Below are positions 1 through 9,603 of a stretch of DNA of 64,000 nucleotides, in pieces; position 1 is the first letter of the stretch, and each line of letters begins with the position of its first letter. The position numbers and the translations under genes are program-made. Source of the stretch: RH-AL1 sp965277735 (GTDB taxonomy: Bacteria; Pseudomonadota; Alphaproteobacteria; Rhizobiales; Beijerinckiaceae); NCBI GenBank assembly GCA_965277735.1, contig CBDIDO010000003.1, positions 1,178,001 to 1,242,000 on the forward strand, given 5' to 3'. Below the pieces are notes generated by a model. That model ran no database searches. It worked only from the letters and a program-made list of their open reading frames with translations, and was not told the DNA's origin.

Positions 1-501
1 GATATGGTTCTTAAGATACGCGTGGCGGCCGAGGCGCGGCATTCGCCCGATTTCCTGATCATTGCCCGGACGGATGCTCGAACTGAACTGGGGCTGGACG
101 AAGCGCTCCGCCGTTGCGAAGCCTATCGAACAGCTGGTGCCGACGTGCTGTTCGTCGAAGCCCCGCAATCGGAAGAAGAGATCCGCGTCATAGGCGAGCG
201 TCTCGGTGGTCCTTTGCTAATCAACCAGGTTCAAGGTGGTCGTACCCCGATCCTGCCGGCGGCGGATCTCGAGCGCTACGGCTACCGGATTTCGATACAT
301 CCCGTCATAGGCCTGCTGGCTGCCGCCGCCGCCATGGAAACTGCCTACATGAAGTTGAAGGCGACCGGCAGCGTTGATCGCGAGACGGCGCTCTACGATT
401 TCGACCGGTTCACACGCCTGATAGGATTCGAGGACATCTGGAGCTTTGAGCGGCGTTGGGCGGAGGAGGCGACGGCCCCTCTGTCCGGCGCCCCGAGCTG
501 A
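1..501 (+). CDS. Isocitrate lyase/PEP mutase family protein, 3' part
   Basis: C-terminal 166 codons of a (beta/alpha)8 enzyme of the isocitrate lyase/phosphoenolpyruvate mutase superfamily; the 5' end lies outside the window and the frame is open from base 1. The segments LIIARTDAR, GADVLFVEAP and the HPVIGLLAAAAAM tract are typical of this family's strands 5-7 and C-terminal helices. Members cleave or rearrange C-C or C-P bonds of 2-hydroxy- or oxo-diacids (2-methylisocitrate, dimethylmalate, oxaloacetate, PEP). The catalytic loop is not visible, so the reaction cannot be named. It runs in the same direction as the SDR 43 bp downstream and probably belongs to the same catabolic cluster. Confidence 0.8.
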   Translation, partial: DMVLKIRVAAEARHSPDFLIIARTDARTELGLDEALRRCEAYRTAGADVLFVEAPQSEEEIRVIGERLGGPLLINQVQGGRTPILPAADLERYGYRISIHPVIGLLAAAAAMETAYMKLKATGSVDRETALYDFDRFTRLIGFEDIWSFERRWAEEATAPLSGAPS

Positions 502-544
502 TTGTTCTCAATTGCCGCGTCTTCGATATTGACAAGGACTAACC

Positions 545-1366
545 ATGCTTGACGGGCGCGTGACACTGGTGACAGGCGGCGGCCGAGGCCTCGGTAAGTC
601 GATGACGATGGCTCTTCTCGCCGCGGGCGGTCGTGTCGTGATCACGGGCGCCGCGGTCGCAAGCGACCTGCAGAAGACAAAGGCCGAGGCGGAAGCGCTC
701 TATGGGCCCGACCGGATCCTCGAGCTCACCGCCGACGTCACGAAGCCGGCCGATTGCACGCGGGCTGTCGCAGCGGCGATCGAGCACTTCGGGCGCCTGG
801 ATGCGCTGATCAACAATGCCGGCCGCGGCATGCGCGTCGTGACCGAGACGTTCAACGTGACGCCCGTCAAATTCTGGGAAATCGAGCCGAGCGACTGGGG
901 GCTGATCATCGACATTAACGTCAACGGCGTCTTCAACATGACGCGCGCCGCGATGCCGCACATGCTGCAGAACGGTTTCGGGCGCATCGTCAACATCTCG
1001 ACGAGCGACCAGACCATGGTGCGCCGCGGATATGCGCCCTACGGCCCGAGCAAGGCGGCGCTCGAGGCGATGTCGCGCTGCTGGGCGCAGGAGGTGGAAG
1101 GCACCGGCATCACCGTCAACGTCCTGCTACCCGGCGGGGCTGCGGCGACCGAACTTCTTCCGGCCGGCCCGAACAGGCGGGGCGCCGACGGCAACCTTCT
1201 CGATCCCGACATTATGGGAGCGCCGGCGGTCTGGTTGGTCTCGGACGGATCGTCGATACATAGCGGCGAGCGCTTCATCGCGCGCCTCTGGGACACCGGC
1301 CTTTCCCCGGAGGCGGCCGCTCTAGCGGCACGGAGCCCCACGGTGGCGAAGCCCGCCATCATGTGA
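545..1366 (+). CDS. SDR family NAD(P)-dependent oxidoreductase
   Basis: 273-aa short-chain dehydrogenase/reductase with a Rossmann fold. The cofactor motif TGGGRGLG is at residues 10-17, NNAG is near residue 92, and the Ser-Tyr-Lys catalytic set lies around residues 148-167 (ISTS followed by YGPSK). Length is normal for a classical SDR. It probably oxidises or reduces a hydroxyl/keto group in the cluster's catabolic route; the substrate cannot be read from sequence. It starts 43 bp after the upstream PEP-mutase-family gene and ends one base before the stop of the convergent MBL-fold gene, so the two genes share a very tight 3' junction. Confidence 0.88.
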   Translation: MLDGRVTLVTGGGRGLGKSMTMALLAAGGRVVITGAAVASDLQKTKAEAEALYGPDRILELTADVTKPADCTRAVAAAIEHFGRLDALINNAGRGMRVVTETFNVTPVKFWEIEPSDWGLIIDINVNGVFNMTRAAMPHMLQNGFGRIVNISTSDQTMVRRGYAPYGPSKAALEAMSRCWAQEVEGTGITVNVLLPGGAAATELLPAGPNRRGADGNLLDPDIMGAPAVWLVSDGSSIHSGERFIARLWDTGLSPEAAALAARSPTVAKPAIM

Positions 1367-1367
1367 C

Positions 1368-2252
1368 CTATAGCGCGCCGTCCTCGACGAACACGGGACG
1401 GAAGGCGTCGTGCGCGTGGCGGTTGATCCGCGCGCGACCGCTTCGACGGAAGTGCGCGGGCACCAGGATGCGGCCGTCGTCAGCCGCCTCCTCGAGTATC
1501 TTCAGCCGCGTGATCACGGCCTGATGCGGCGCGTCGCAGAAGGCGCTGCAGACATGCGGCAGCATCACCTGTAGCGGCGAGTGGATCGCATCGCCGCAGA
1601 ACAGGACCCGGCCCGCTCCTCGATCGATCAACAGCCCCATCTGCCCGGGCGAGTGGCCAGGCAGGGGAAGCAGCGTGACGCCGCGCGCGACGCTGAAGCC
1701 GTCGTCGACCAGCTCCATCAGGCCGCCCTCCACGACCGGCGACACGCTGTCCGCGAACGATCCGTGGTTGGCGGTGGGCCGGGTCAGCCAGTGATCGTAT
1801 TCCGCGCGTCCGAAGAGATATTTGGCGTTCGGAAAGGTCGGCACCCAACGACCGTCGCGCAGGCAGGTGTTCCATCCGACATGATCGGCGTGCAGATGCG
1901 TGCAGAACACGATGTCGACCGACCGTGCGTCGATGCCGGTCGCCGCAAGGCGATCGAGAAAGCCGGTGTCGGCTCTCATGTTCCAGATATCGAGACGGGG
2001 ACGCGGCTTGTGCTCCCCGACGCAGGTGTCGACGAGGATGCTCAGCCCATCCACCTGCACGAGGAAGTTCTGCACGGCGAGGCGGAGCTCGGCGAACGAC
2101 TCGGTCAGGTGGTCCGGCACGAGAATGTCCGCGAACGGCGCGAGCTCGGGCGCGCTCGTCATTGGCATCACGCGGCTCAACGGGATGTCGAAGGGGTCGA
2201 TGTCGGCGACCGCCGTCACCACCACGTCGCCTATCGCCCAGCGTTTGATCAT
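1368..2252 (-). CDS. MBL fold metallo-hydrolase
   Basis: 294-aa metallo-beta-lactamase-fold hydrolase. The zinc motif HLHADH is at residues 119-124, followed by a PGHSPGQMG histidine, a CGDAIHSP aspartate and a late PAHF histidine, so a full dinuclear metal site is present. It resembles the AttM/quorum-quenching-lactonase-like group of small-molecule hydrolases. The frame stays open to 2330, but the ATG at 2252 is preferred because a GAGG lies about 7 bases upstream and the family-like sequence begins there (MIKRWAIGDV). It is transcribed towards the SDR and divergently from the isochorismatase gene. A lactone or ester substrate is inference only. Confidence 0.85.
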   Translation of the reverse strand: MIKRWAIGDVVVTAVADIDPFDIPLSRVMPMTSAPELAPFADILVPDHLTESFAELRLAVQNFLVQVDGLSILVDTCVGEHKPRPRLDIWNMRADTGFLDRLAATGIDARSVDIVFCTHLHADHVGWNTCLRDGRWVPTFPNAKYLFGRAEYDHWLTRPTANHGSFADSVSPVVEGGLMELVDDGFSVARGVTLLPLPGHSPGQMGLLIDRGAGRVLFCGDAIHSPLQVMLPHVCSAFCDAPHQAVITRLKILEEAADDGRILVPAHFRRSGRARINRHAHDAFRPVFVEDGAL

Positions 2253-2512
2253 GTCGAGCCTCGAGCCTCTGGCGACGGCAGTTCCGCAACCCGACTGCCC
2301 ACGGTCGCAGAAAAATAGTGCGGCCGCCATTCGGCACCACGACGTCCACCGGTTTTCTCGCCAGGCGGAGATTCGAGAGTTGAGGCCAGCTTTTCCCGCA
2401 ACGGCACCCTAGGGTCGCCAGATTGGGCGATACGATGCCTCGCCTAAGGGGGAAACACCGTGCATTCGAGACATACTTTGTCCGGGCGTCGCCGTCCCGC
2501 GGAGCGAAGCTA

Positions 2513-3187
2513 ATGTCGTCGCGGTCCGAGGGCTTGGACACGAGCGACCGACCGGAGGTCTACACGCGCCAGGGGTTCGGTCATGCGACGGGCATCGGTC
2601 GGCGGCCGGCGATCGTCGTCGTCGATTTCACCTGGAGCTTCGTCGACCCTGAGCAGTTCGGCGGCGGCAACATCGCCGCTGCCGTCGCGGCGACCGCCGA
2701 ACTGCTTGCCGCAGCACGCGGCGCTGGCTGGCCGATCGCCTACACGCGCGTCGTCTACGCGGACGACGGATCGGACGGCGGCCCCTTCGCGCGCAAGGTG
2801 CCGGCCCTTCTCACCCAGACCGAGACGAGCGCGGCGACGCAGATCGTCGAGGAGTTGAAGCCGATGCCGGGCGACCTCCTGGTCAAGAAGACGGCGGCCT
2901 CGGCCTTCTTCGGCACGGGCCTGCTTCCCTGGCTCGTCAACAAGAAGATCGACACCCTGATCGTCACCGGCGCGACGACATCCGGATGTGTCCGCGCCAC
3001 GGTCGTCGATTCCGTGAGCTACGGCTTCGCGACGGTCGTCCCCATAGATTGCGTCGGAGACCGCGCCGACGGCCCACATCTGGCGAACCTGTTCGACATG
3101 TCCCAAAAATACGCTGACGTCGTGCCTAGTGAAATGCTGATCGAAAGAGCCAGAGCGGCCAAGGGTGGGAGCGACGACCGTGGCTAA
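2513..3187 (+). CDS. Isochorismatase-fold cysteine hydrolase (module A)
   Basis: 224-aa isochorismatase-like hydrolase close to N-carbamoylsarcosine amidase/maleamate amidohydrolase types. The Asp-Lys-Cys triad can be placed: Asp in VVVDF, Lys in VKKTAASAF, Cys159 in TTSGCVRAT. The frame is open from 2423, but the ATG at 2513 follows GGAG by about 8 bases and is preferred. The following monooxygenase gene overlaps its 3' end, so the two are translationally coupled. With that monooxygenase and the racemase-fold gene it forms a three-gene module whose counterpart lies at 11.3-14.1 kb. Likely role: hydrolysis of an amide or carbamoyl intermediate; the substrate is not established. Confidence 0.85.
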   Translation: MSSRSEGLDTSDRPEVYTRQGFGHATGIGRRPAIVVVDFTWSFVDPEQFGGGNIAAAVAATAELLAAARGAGWPIAYTRVVYADDGSDGGPFARKVPALLTQTETSAATQIVEELKPMPGDLLVKKTAASAFFGTGLLPWLVNKKIDTLIVTGATTSGCVRATVVDSVSYGFATVVPIDCVGDRADGPHLANLFDMSQKYADVVPSEMLIERARAAKGGSDDRG

Positions 3188-4379
3188 AGGCGCCCAGCAT
3201 TTTTACGACGTGATCATCGCGGGCGGCGGTCCCTGCGGCGTGGTTGCCGGCGTCGCACTGACGGCCGCTGGTCTCGATGTCCTCGTCCTCGAGGGCGCCG
3301 ATACGCACGCGACGGATTTGAGAGCCTCAACACTCCACGCACCGACCCTCGATTACCTGTCGACCTTCGGTATTACCCAGGAGCTCGAGCCGCTCGGTCT
3401 CCGCTCACCCGAGTACAAGTATTTCAACCGGCAGACCGGCTCCTGCATCACCTTCGACATGAGCGAGCTCAAGGACTTAAGCGAGCATCCGTATCGGTTG
3501 CAGTGCGAACAGTGGAAGCTAACAATCGCGGCACAAAAGCGGATTGCGGACCGCTTCCACTTCTCGTCACGCGTCGTGAAAGCGCAGGAGACCCCTGCCG
3601 ACGTTCACGTAACGGCCGAGACCCCGGACGGCGTCCGCATGTACAGGGGCCGTTTCGTCGTCGCATGCGACGGGGCCGGCTCGGTCGTTCGAAAGGGGCT
3701 CGGCATCGGGTTCGACGGCTTTACCTACGAGGAGAAGTTCCTTTGCCTCTCCACCGTTGCGCCGATGCACGACTATCTGCCCGAGGTTTGCAACGTCAAC
3801 TACATGTCGGATCCAACGGAATGGCTGGTCCTGCTCCGGGCCCCTTCCGCCTGGCGCGTCCTTGTCCCGGCTGCCGTCGACGCGCCCGATTCCGACCTGC
3901 TGTCCGACCATAGGAAGGACGAGGTGTTCGCGCGCCTGTTGAAACACGGCCAATCGATCGAGACGCTGCACCGCACGATCTATCGCGTGCACCAGCGTGT
4001 CGCGCGATCATACCGGAGCGGACGCATCATCCTGGCGGGCGACGCGGCCCACCTCAACAACCCGCTCGGCGGATTCGGGATGAACTCTGCGATCCACGAC
4101 ATACGCAACCTTGCGGACAAGCTAATTCGCATCATCAAGCTCGGCGAAAGCGAAACGCTCCTCGACATGTACGAGCGTCAGCGACGCACCGTCATGGAAG
4201 AGTTCATCCAGGCGCAGAGCATGAGCAACAAGCGCGCGATGGAGATGTCGCCGGAACTGCAGGTCGAGGACTCCGAAAACGAAATGCGACGCATCTCGGA
4301 AAACGCCAAGCTGCGGCGCGGCTTTCTTCTCCGACAATCGATGTACAGCTCGCTGGACCGGGAGGCCGAAATCCAATGA
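3180..4379 (+). CDS. FAD-dependent aromatic-type monooxygenase (module A)
   Basis: 399-aa class A flavoprotein monooxygenase (UbiH/PHBH/PheA superfamily). The dinucleotide-binding GGGPCG is at residues 15-20, a VACDGAGS segment lies in the middle (DG motif), and LAGDAAHLNNPLGGFG near residue 285 is the second FAD motif. These enzymes use NAD(P)H and O2 to hydroxylate aromatic or heteroaromatic rings. The preferred start is the GTG at 3180, 8 bases after GGGAG and overlapping the upstream stop; an in-frame GTG at 3165 is an alternative. It overlaps the next gene by ATGA. It is clearly paralogous to the gene at 11289-12497 (both contain LQCEQWKL after a similar ALR/DLRAST-type stretch). Confidence 0.88.
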   Translation: MAKGAQHFYDVIIAGGGPCGVVAGVALTAAGLDVLVLEGADTHATDLRASTLHAPTLDYLSTFGITQELEPLGLRSPEYKYFNRQTGSCITFDMSELKDLSEHPYRLQCEQWKLTIAAQKRIADRFHFSSRVVKAQETPADVHVTAETPDGVRMYRGRFVVACDGAGSVVRKGLGIGFDGFTYEEKFLCLSTVAPMHDYLPEVCNVNYMSDPTEWLVLLRAPSAWRVLVPAAVDAPDSDLLSDHRKDEVFARLLKHGQSIETLHRTIYRVHQRVARSYRSGRIILAGDAAHLNNPLGGFGMNSAIHDIRNLADKLIRIIKLGESETLLDMYERQRRTVMEEFIQAQSMSNKRAMEMSPELQVEDSENEMRRISENAKLRRGFLLRQSMYSSLDREAEIQ

Positions 4380-5143
4380 AGAATGCATCCGAGAAACGCA
4401 AGGACGTCCTGGGTTGGCGCCGCAAGTTCGGTGTGCTCGGACCGTCTACGAACACCGTCGTCCAGCCGGACTTTGACGATCTACGGTTCGCCGGCGTCAC
4501 CAACCACTACAGCCGGATCTTCACGCCGAACACGCAGGCGGTCAGCAACGAAAGCTTCATGGCCGGCGCGAGACTCATCGGGCAGAACACGCTGGATGCC
4601 GTGCGGAGCGTGCTGACCTCAAGCCCGGACCACATGGTCATGGGCATGTCCGCCGTCACGTTCTTCGACGGGATGAAGGGCGCGGACGCTTTCCAGAAGT
4701 CGGTCGAGGACGAAAGCGGCGTCGGCGTCAGCATCGGGTCGCACGCTTGCGCCGCGGCGCTCAACGCCTACGGCGGAATCAAGCGGATCGCGATCATCTC
4801 GCCCTATTTCCCCACGGCCAACGCCGAGGTAATCCGCTATTTTGGAGATGCCGGCTTCACCGTCGTTCGCGACACCTGCCTGCAGTGCCCGAGCTGGCTG
4901 GCCATCGCCGAGTTGACGACGGAGCGCATGCGCGCCGAGCTTCGCGCTGTCGACGGCGACAACGTCGACGCGATCGTCCAGGTCGGTACGAACCTAAGCA
5001 TGATCCGCCTGGCCGCCGCCGCCGAGCTCTGGCTCGGCAAGCCGGTGATCGCCATCAACACTGCGACATACTGGCATGCTTTGCGCGCCAACGGCATCAA
5101 TGACCGCCGGGAAGGCTTCGGTCGTCTTCTTGAGGAGTTCTGA
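4376..5143 (+). CDS. Asp/Glu racemase / maleate isomerase-fold protein (module A)
   Basis: 255-aa protein of the Asp/Glu/hydantoin racemase superfamily, nearest to maleate cis-trans isomerases and arylmalonate decarboxylases (GVLGPSTNTVVQPD near residue 20). Aligned by eye with the paralog at 13350-14147, the first catalytic-cysteine position (LGCTGAS in the paralog) reads MGMSAVT here, so Cys becomes Met91. The second cysteine position also lacks Cys (VQVGTNLSM). The canonical two-cysteine isomerase chemistry may therefore be absent. The start overlaps the monooxygenase stop by ATGA; the MFS gene follows after 2 bases. Function is inferred as isomerase/decarboxylase-like or a divergent binding role. 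Confidence 0.8.
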   Translation: MKNASEKRKDVLGWRRKFGVLGPSTNTVVQPDFDDLRFAGVTNHYSRIFTPNTQAVSNESFMAGARLIGQNTLDAVRSVLTSSPDHMVMGMSAVTFFDGMKGADAFQKSVEDESGVGVSIGSHACAAALNAYGGIKRIAIISPYFPTANAEVIRYFGDAGFTVVRDTCLQCPSWLAIAELTTERMRAELRAVDGDNVDAIVQVGTNLSMIRLAAAAELWLGKPVIAINTATYWHALRANGINDRREGFGRLLEEF

Positions 5144-5145
5144 TC

Positions 5146-6393
5146 ATGACAATGGATTCCGCAGTCTCGGCGATCGCCTCCTCCGCCGGAACCCCGATCC
5201 CCACCAGACGTTCGGAGTTGTCTCGCGCGTGGACGGTGCTTCTCGCCGCCACGGTCGGCGCCGGCCTCGGGACGACGGGCCTGCCGTTCTATTCGTTCGG
5301 ATTATTCGTTCGGCCGCTCGGCCACGATTTCGGGTGGAGTCGCGGCAGCATCTCGATCGGCATCACCTGCCTGATGATCGGTACGGTCCTGACGTCGCCG
5401 TTCGTCGGACGGGCGATCGACAGCTTCGGCGTGCGCAAGATCGCGCTGCTGTCGCAGGTGGGTCTTGCGATTGGCTTCGTGCTCGTGTCGCTCGTCGGTC
5501 CGAATCTAGTGGGGTTTTACGTAGCTTGGCTCGCGCTCTCGTTTCTCGGCTCTGGCACGTCGCCGATCGTCTGGACGCGCGCGGTCGCCGGCTGGTTCGT
5601 CCAGAGCCGAGGGCTCGCGCTGGGAATCATGCTCTGTGGCTCCGGCATCGTCGCCTTGACCGCGCCTGGGCTCATCACGCATGCGATCGGCAGCGTCGGC
5701 TGGCGTGGCGCCTATCGCATCCTGGCCGGCGTGCTGATCGTCGTCGGTTTGCCCCTCACCTATTTCTTCCTTCATAGCGGTCGCTCGACTGTCAACCAAG
5801 CCGTCTCATCAACGGGAGCCACCTTGCGGGAGGCCGTCCGGACGACGGCCTTCTGGCGGATCGAGGTCGCCTTCGTGCTGGTCTCGATGGTCGTTGGCGC
5901 CCTCATCGTGCACCTCCCCGCTATGCTCATCGACCGTGGCGCCACGCCGGCCGCCGCGGCTGCCACCGTGGGATATCTCGGCTACGCCATCATCATCGGG
6001 CGCCTCACGCTCGGGACGCTGGTGGACCGGTTTCCGCCCGCCCTGGTCGGTGGCGCGATGATCAGCCTGACCGGCTTCTCGAGCCTTCTACTCGTCAAGG
6101 GCGACACGCCGCTTCTGGCGACGATCCTGCTGGGCCTCAGCGCTGGAGCCGAGGTCGACTTCCTGGCGTTCCTCGTGAGCCGCAGGTTCGGGCTGAAGCA
6201 CTACGCGCAGATCTATGGCTGCGGCATCTCCGCCTTTACCGGTGGCGCCGCCATCGGCCCTTATCTTGCCGGCCACGCGCACGACACAACGGGCTCCTAT
6301 GCGCCGGCGCTCTATTTCTTCGCCGTCGCGACGTTCTTCGCATCGGCGCTGTTGATGTCGCTGCATCGCGAGGTCCGCCCGTCGCAGGGCTGA
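5146..6393 (+). CDS. MFS transporter
   Basis: 415-aa major facilitator superfamily permease with about 12 hydrophobic segments. It resembles the oxalate/formate-antiporter and monocarboxylate-transporter branch: an N-terminal FYSFGLFVRPLGHDFGWSRG segment, then GRAIDSFGVRK in the loop between TM2 and TM3. It should sit in the inner membrane and import an organic acid or aromatic acid used by the cluster. It starts 2 bases after the racemase-fold gene, so it is most likely the last gene of a module-A operon (isochorismatase, monooxygenase, racemase, MFS). Substrate is not deducible. Confidence 0.87.
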   Translation: MTMDSAVSAIASSAGTPIPTRRSELSRAWTVLLAATVGAGLGTTGLPFYSFGLFVRPLGHDFGWSRGSISIGITCLMIGTVLTSPFVGRAIDSFGVRKIALLSQVGLAIGFVLVSLVGPNLVGFYVAWLALSFLGSGTSPIVWTRAVAGWFVQSRGLALGIMLCGSGIVALTAPGLITHAIGSVGWRGAYRILAGVLIVVGLPLTYFFLHSGRSTVNQAVSSTGATLREAVRTTAFWRIEVAFVLVSMVVGALIVHLPAMLIDRGATPAAAAATVGYLGYAIIIGRLTLGTLVDRFPPALVGGAMISLTGFSSLLLVKGDTPLLATILLGLSAGAEVDFLAFLVSRRFGLKHYAQIYGCGISAFTGGAAIGPYLAGHAHDTTGSYAPALYFFAVATFFASALLMSLHREVRPSQG

Positions 6394-6496
6394 CTGACGC
6401 TTCGAGAAAATGCTTAAGCCGGGCGTCGCGGAAGCGGCGTCCGGCGCGAGAAAGCAGAGCCGCCAGGGCTCGACCCGGACGGATCGCCGACCTTCG

Positions 6497-7905
6497 ATGA
6501 GCTCGTCATTCAGCCTCGACGGCAGTCGTCTGGTCGCCCAGCCGGACAGGGACGGGCTCGAGCCGCCGGCTCGTCTCTTCGCTTTCGCGATAGTTGCGAT
6601 GGCCACGGCGTGGCCGTGCTGGACAGCTCGATCGTCAATATCGCGCTTCCGTCGATCGCCAGGGACCTTCACATCCGTCCCTCCGTCACGATCGGCCTCG
6701 TCACGATCTATCAGCTCGTCGTCGTCACGACCTTGCTGCCGCTGGCCGCCCTCGGCGACACGATCGGACACGCCCGCATCTATTAGACCGGGCTCACCGT
6801 CTTCACCGTCGCGTCGTTGCTTTGCGCCATCGCACCCAGCTTCGGTGGCGTTCTTGCCGCACGCGGTCTCCAGGGCCTCGGAGCCGCCGGTATCATGAGC
6901 GTCAACATGGCGCTCGTGCGATTCATCTATCCGCGCCGGATGATGGGCCGAGGCATCGCGAACGCATCGATGATCGTGGCGATCGCCTCGGCCACCGGCC
7001 CGACCCTTGCCGCGCTCATCCTCTCCTTCGCAAGCTGGAAGTGGCTCTTCCTCATCAACGTGCCGCTCGGTGCCGCCGCACTGCTCCTGGCGCGGCACCG
7101 CCTGCCGACGACGCCGGTCTCGTCAGCGCCGTTCGACGTCGCAGGCGTCGTCTTCAACATCGTTACGCTCTCCCTCGTCGTCTGCGGCATCAGCTTTCTT
7201 GGCGATCCCGCGACCTACCCGAGGGCGGGGCTTTGCATCCTCGGCGGGGTCGGTTTCGGCGTGCTCTTCGTTCTGCAACAGCGCAGCAAGCCCGCGCCCA
7301 TCCTGCCGCTGGATCTTCTCGGGCAGCCGCAGTTCGCCTTCTCGGTCGCGACGTCGATCTGCGCATTCGTCACGCAATCGATCGCCTTCATCACGATTCC
7401 GTTTCTGCTCGAAGGTGTGTTCGCGCGATCGAATTTCAGCACGGGCCTTCTGATCAGCGGCTGGCCGATCGCGATCGCTTTGGTCGCGCGGCTGGCCGGG
7501 CCGCTGTCGGACCGGTTCGCGCCCGGCGCGATCGGCGCGGCTGGCCTGGCGTGCCTTTCGCTCGGCCTGCTCGCGCTCGGCGTGGTCGGTGCCGGGGCAG
7601 GCAACCTCGACATCGCATGGCGCATCGTGCTGTGCGGCATCGGCTTCGGCCTGTTCCAGCCGTCGAACAACAAGGCCATGATGGAAAGTGCGCCGCCAAA
7701 TCGCAGTGGCGGCGCCGCCGGCATGCAGTCGACTGCGCGCCTGCTGGGGCAGTCGCTCGGCGCTGCCGCCATGTCCGTGATGCTGGCGACGATCGGACGA
7801 CAGCACTTGCAGACGCCGCTACTCGTCGCCGCGGCGACAGCGGCTCTGGGCGCGATGACCAGCGCGACGCGGCGCGGCCGATCCCATCGGACGCTTTCGA
7901 TCTAG
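6497..7905 (+). pseudogene. Broken DHA2-type MFS drug/solute exporter
   Basis: Remnant of a DHA2 (EmrB/QacA-like) major facilitator gene. The N-terminal part (ATG at 6497, LFAFAIVAMATA) is in one frame. At about 6607-6613 the homology jumps frame to VAVLDSSIVNIALPSIA, the TM1 motif of this family, and an in-frame TAG interrupts it at 6784-6786. From 6817 a clean frame of 362 codons continues through the remaining helices (GLQGLGAAGIM, GPTLAALI, PLSDRFAPG) to the stop. At least two lesions are therefore present; the long 3' frame alone lacks TM1-2 and is unlikely to transport. It overlaps the convergent GMC gene by 4 bases. Confidence 0.82.
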
Positions 7906-9578
7906 GCGCCTCGAGCCCGCGCGGGGGCCGACTGGCCCGCCGCCAGGTCGGCGGCCGGCAGGGCCATGCGGCCCCGGATGGCGTCGGCGGCTTTCTCCGC
8001 CAGCATCAGGACGGCGGCGTTGATGTTGCCGCCCAGCATGTCCGGGATGACGGACGCATCGACGACCCGCAAGCCGTCGACGTCGATGACCCGGCACTCG
8101 GGGTCGACCACGGCCATCGGGTCCGTCGTGCTCCCCATGCGACAGGTGCCCAGCGGATGGTGCGCCGTCCCGGCGGTCCGGCGGATGAAGGCATCAAGAT
8201 CGTCATCCGCCTCGACGGTCGGCCCCGGCGCGAGCTCCGATTCGAGGAACGACGCGAGGCTCGGCTGCCGCGCGATGTCGCGCGCGACGCGGATCGCACG
8301 GCGCAAGGTCGCGACATCCGCATCGCTGTCGAAGCAGTTCAGCCTTATCCGCGGCGCCTGAGCGGGCTCCGACGTGCGCAGCGTGACGCTTCCCCGGCTT
8401 TCCGGCCGTAGCCCGATGAGACGAGCGGCGAAGGCGTCCTGGTAGGGTTGGACGAAGGGCGCCAGATACGGATGTGCGGTCAACGGTGCGGCATTGAACA
8501 AGATCTGCATGTCCGGGAGCGGCTCGCTGGCCCGCGTCCGGAGAAACGCGTGGGTCCCGCCGGGCATGTCGCTCGAGATGCCGCTGCCGAAAAAATAGGT
8601 CTTGGCGAGGTCGCGCACGAGCCGGTCGACGCGCATCTTCTCCAGGAGCGGGCCGGTGCTGCGGCGCTTGTAGAAGACCGCGACGGCCATGTGGTCCTGC
8701 AGGTTCTGGCCGACACCGCGCCGGTCGACGTGCGGCGTCACGCCGGCGGTGTGAAGCTCCTCCGCGGGGCCGATCCCGGACAACATGAGGAGGTGAGGGG
8801 AGTTGATCGTGCCACCCGCGAGGATTACCTCCTTTCGCGCGATCGCCGTGTGGTCGCGTCCCCGGCGGCAATAGGTTACGCCATGCGCTCGCCGACCCTG
8901 CATCAGGATCCGCGAGACCTGCGCGCGCAGGGTGAGCGTCAGGTTGCGGCGGGGTAGCGCCGGCCGGAGATAGGCATCGGCCGCGCTGAAGCGTCGGCCG
9001 TCGCGGATCGTCGATTGCGTCCAGGTGAAGCCCTCGGGATCAGCGCCATTGTGGTCGTCGGTGACGGGATATCCGGCCGCCACGCCGGCGGCGTGGTAGG
9101 CCTGGACGATCGGGTCCTGGAAGCGGCAGGGCTGCACCGTCACCGGGCCGCTGCGGCCGCGGTAGGTGTCGCTCCCCTTGGGCCAGGACTCGAGCTTCTT
9201 GAAGTACGGCAGCACGTGCGCGAAGTCCCACGACGGAACGCCATACGAAGCCCAGCGGTCGTAGTCGCGATGGTGCCCGCGGACCAGCGCCATGGCATTG
9301 ATCGACGAGCATCCGCCGACGACGCGGCCGCGATTGCAGCCGAGGGCCCGACCTTCGAGCTTCGCCTCCGCCTCGAAATTGTAGCCCCAGTCATGCGGCC
9401 GCCGCGTCGCCATCCGCCCGAAGCCGAGCGGGATCTTGATCATCGGATCCCAGTCCCAGCCGCCGGCCTCAAGAAGCAAGACCGTGTGACGTCCATCCTC
9501 GCTCAAGCGATTGGCGAGAACGCAGCCGGCGGAGCCGGCCCCGACGATGACATAGTCGAACTCGGTCGATTGCGTCAT
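7902..9578 (-). CDS. GMC family FAD-dependent oxidoreductase
   Basis: 558-aa glucose-methanol-choline oxidoreductase of normal length. The N-terminal FAD motif is GAGSAG (YVIVGAGSAGCVLANRL), the GMC signature region contains GRVVGGCSSINAM, the second signature is GGTINSPHLLMLSGIG, and the C-terminal active site has TAHHPLGTCRMG followed by DASVIPDMLGGNINAAVLM. Such enzymes oxidise primary or secondary alcohols (choline, polyethylene glycol, aryl alcohols). It is first of a minus-strand pair with the NmrA-like gene 25 bp upstream. No signal peptide is visible, so it is probably cytoplasmic. The substrate cannot be assigned. Confidence 0.9.
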   Translation of the reverse strand: MTQSTEFDYVIVGAGSAGCVLANRLSEDGRHTVLLLEAGGWDWDPMIKIPLGFGRMATRRPHDWGYNFEAEAKLEGRALGCNRGRVVGGCSSINAMALVRGHHRDYDRWASYGVPSWDFAHVLPYFKKLESWPKGSDTYRGRSGPVTVQPCRFQDPIVQAYHAAGVAAGYPVTDDHNGADPEGFTWTQSTIRDGRRFSAADAYLRPALPRRNLTLTLRAQVSRILMQGRRAHGVTYCRRGRDHTAIARKEVILAGGTINSPHLLMLSGIGPAEELHTAGVTPHVDRRGVGQNLQDHMAVAVFYKRRSTGPLLEKMRVDRLVRDLAKTYFFGSGISSDMPGGTHAFLRTRASEPLPDMQILFNAAPLTAHPYLAPFVQPYQDAFAARLIGLRPESRGSVTLRTSEPAQAPRIRLNCFDSDADVATLRRAIRVARDIARQPSLASFLESELAPGPTVEADDDLDAFIRRTAGTAHHPLGTCRMGSTTDPMAVVDPECRVIDVDGLRVVDASVIPDMLGGNINAAVLMLAEKAADAIRGRMALPAADLAAGQSAPARARGA

Positions 9579-9603
9579 GTCCCAGACTCACTGGAAATCG
9601 TCC

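Noticed and set aside
6594..8411. 605-codon plus-strand open frame covering the MFS pseudogene and the GMC gene
   Set aside because: Arginine-rich, unstructured translation; it is the shadow frame of the MFS remnant and of the minus-strand GMC gene.
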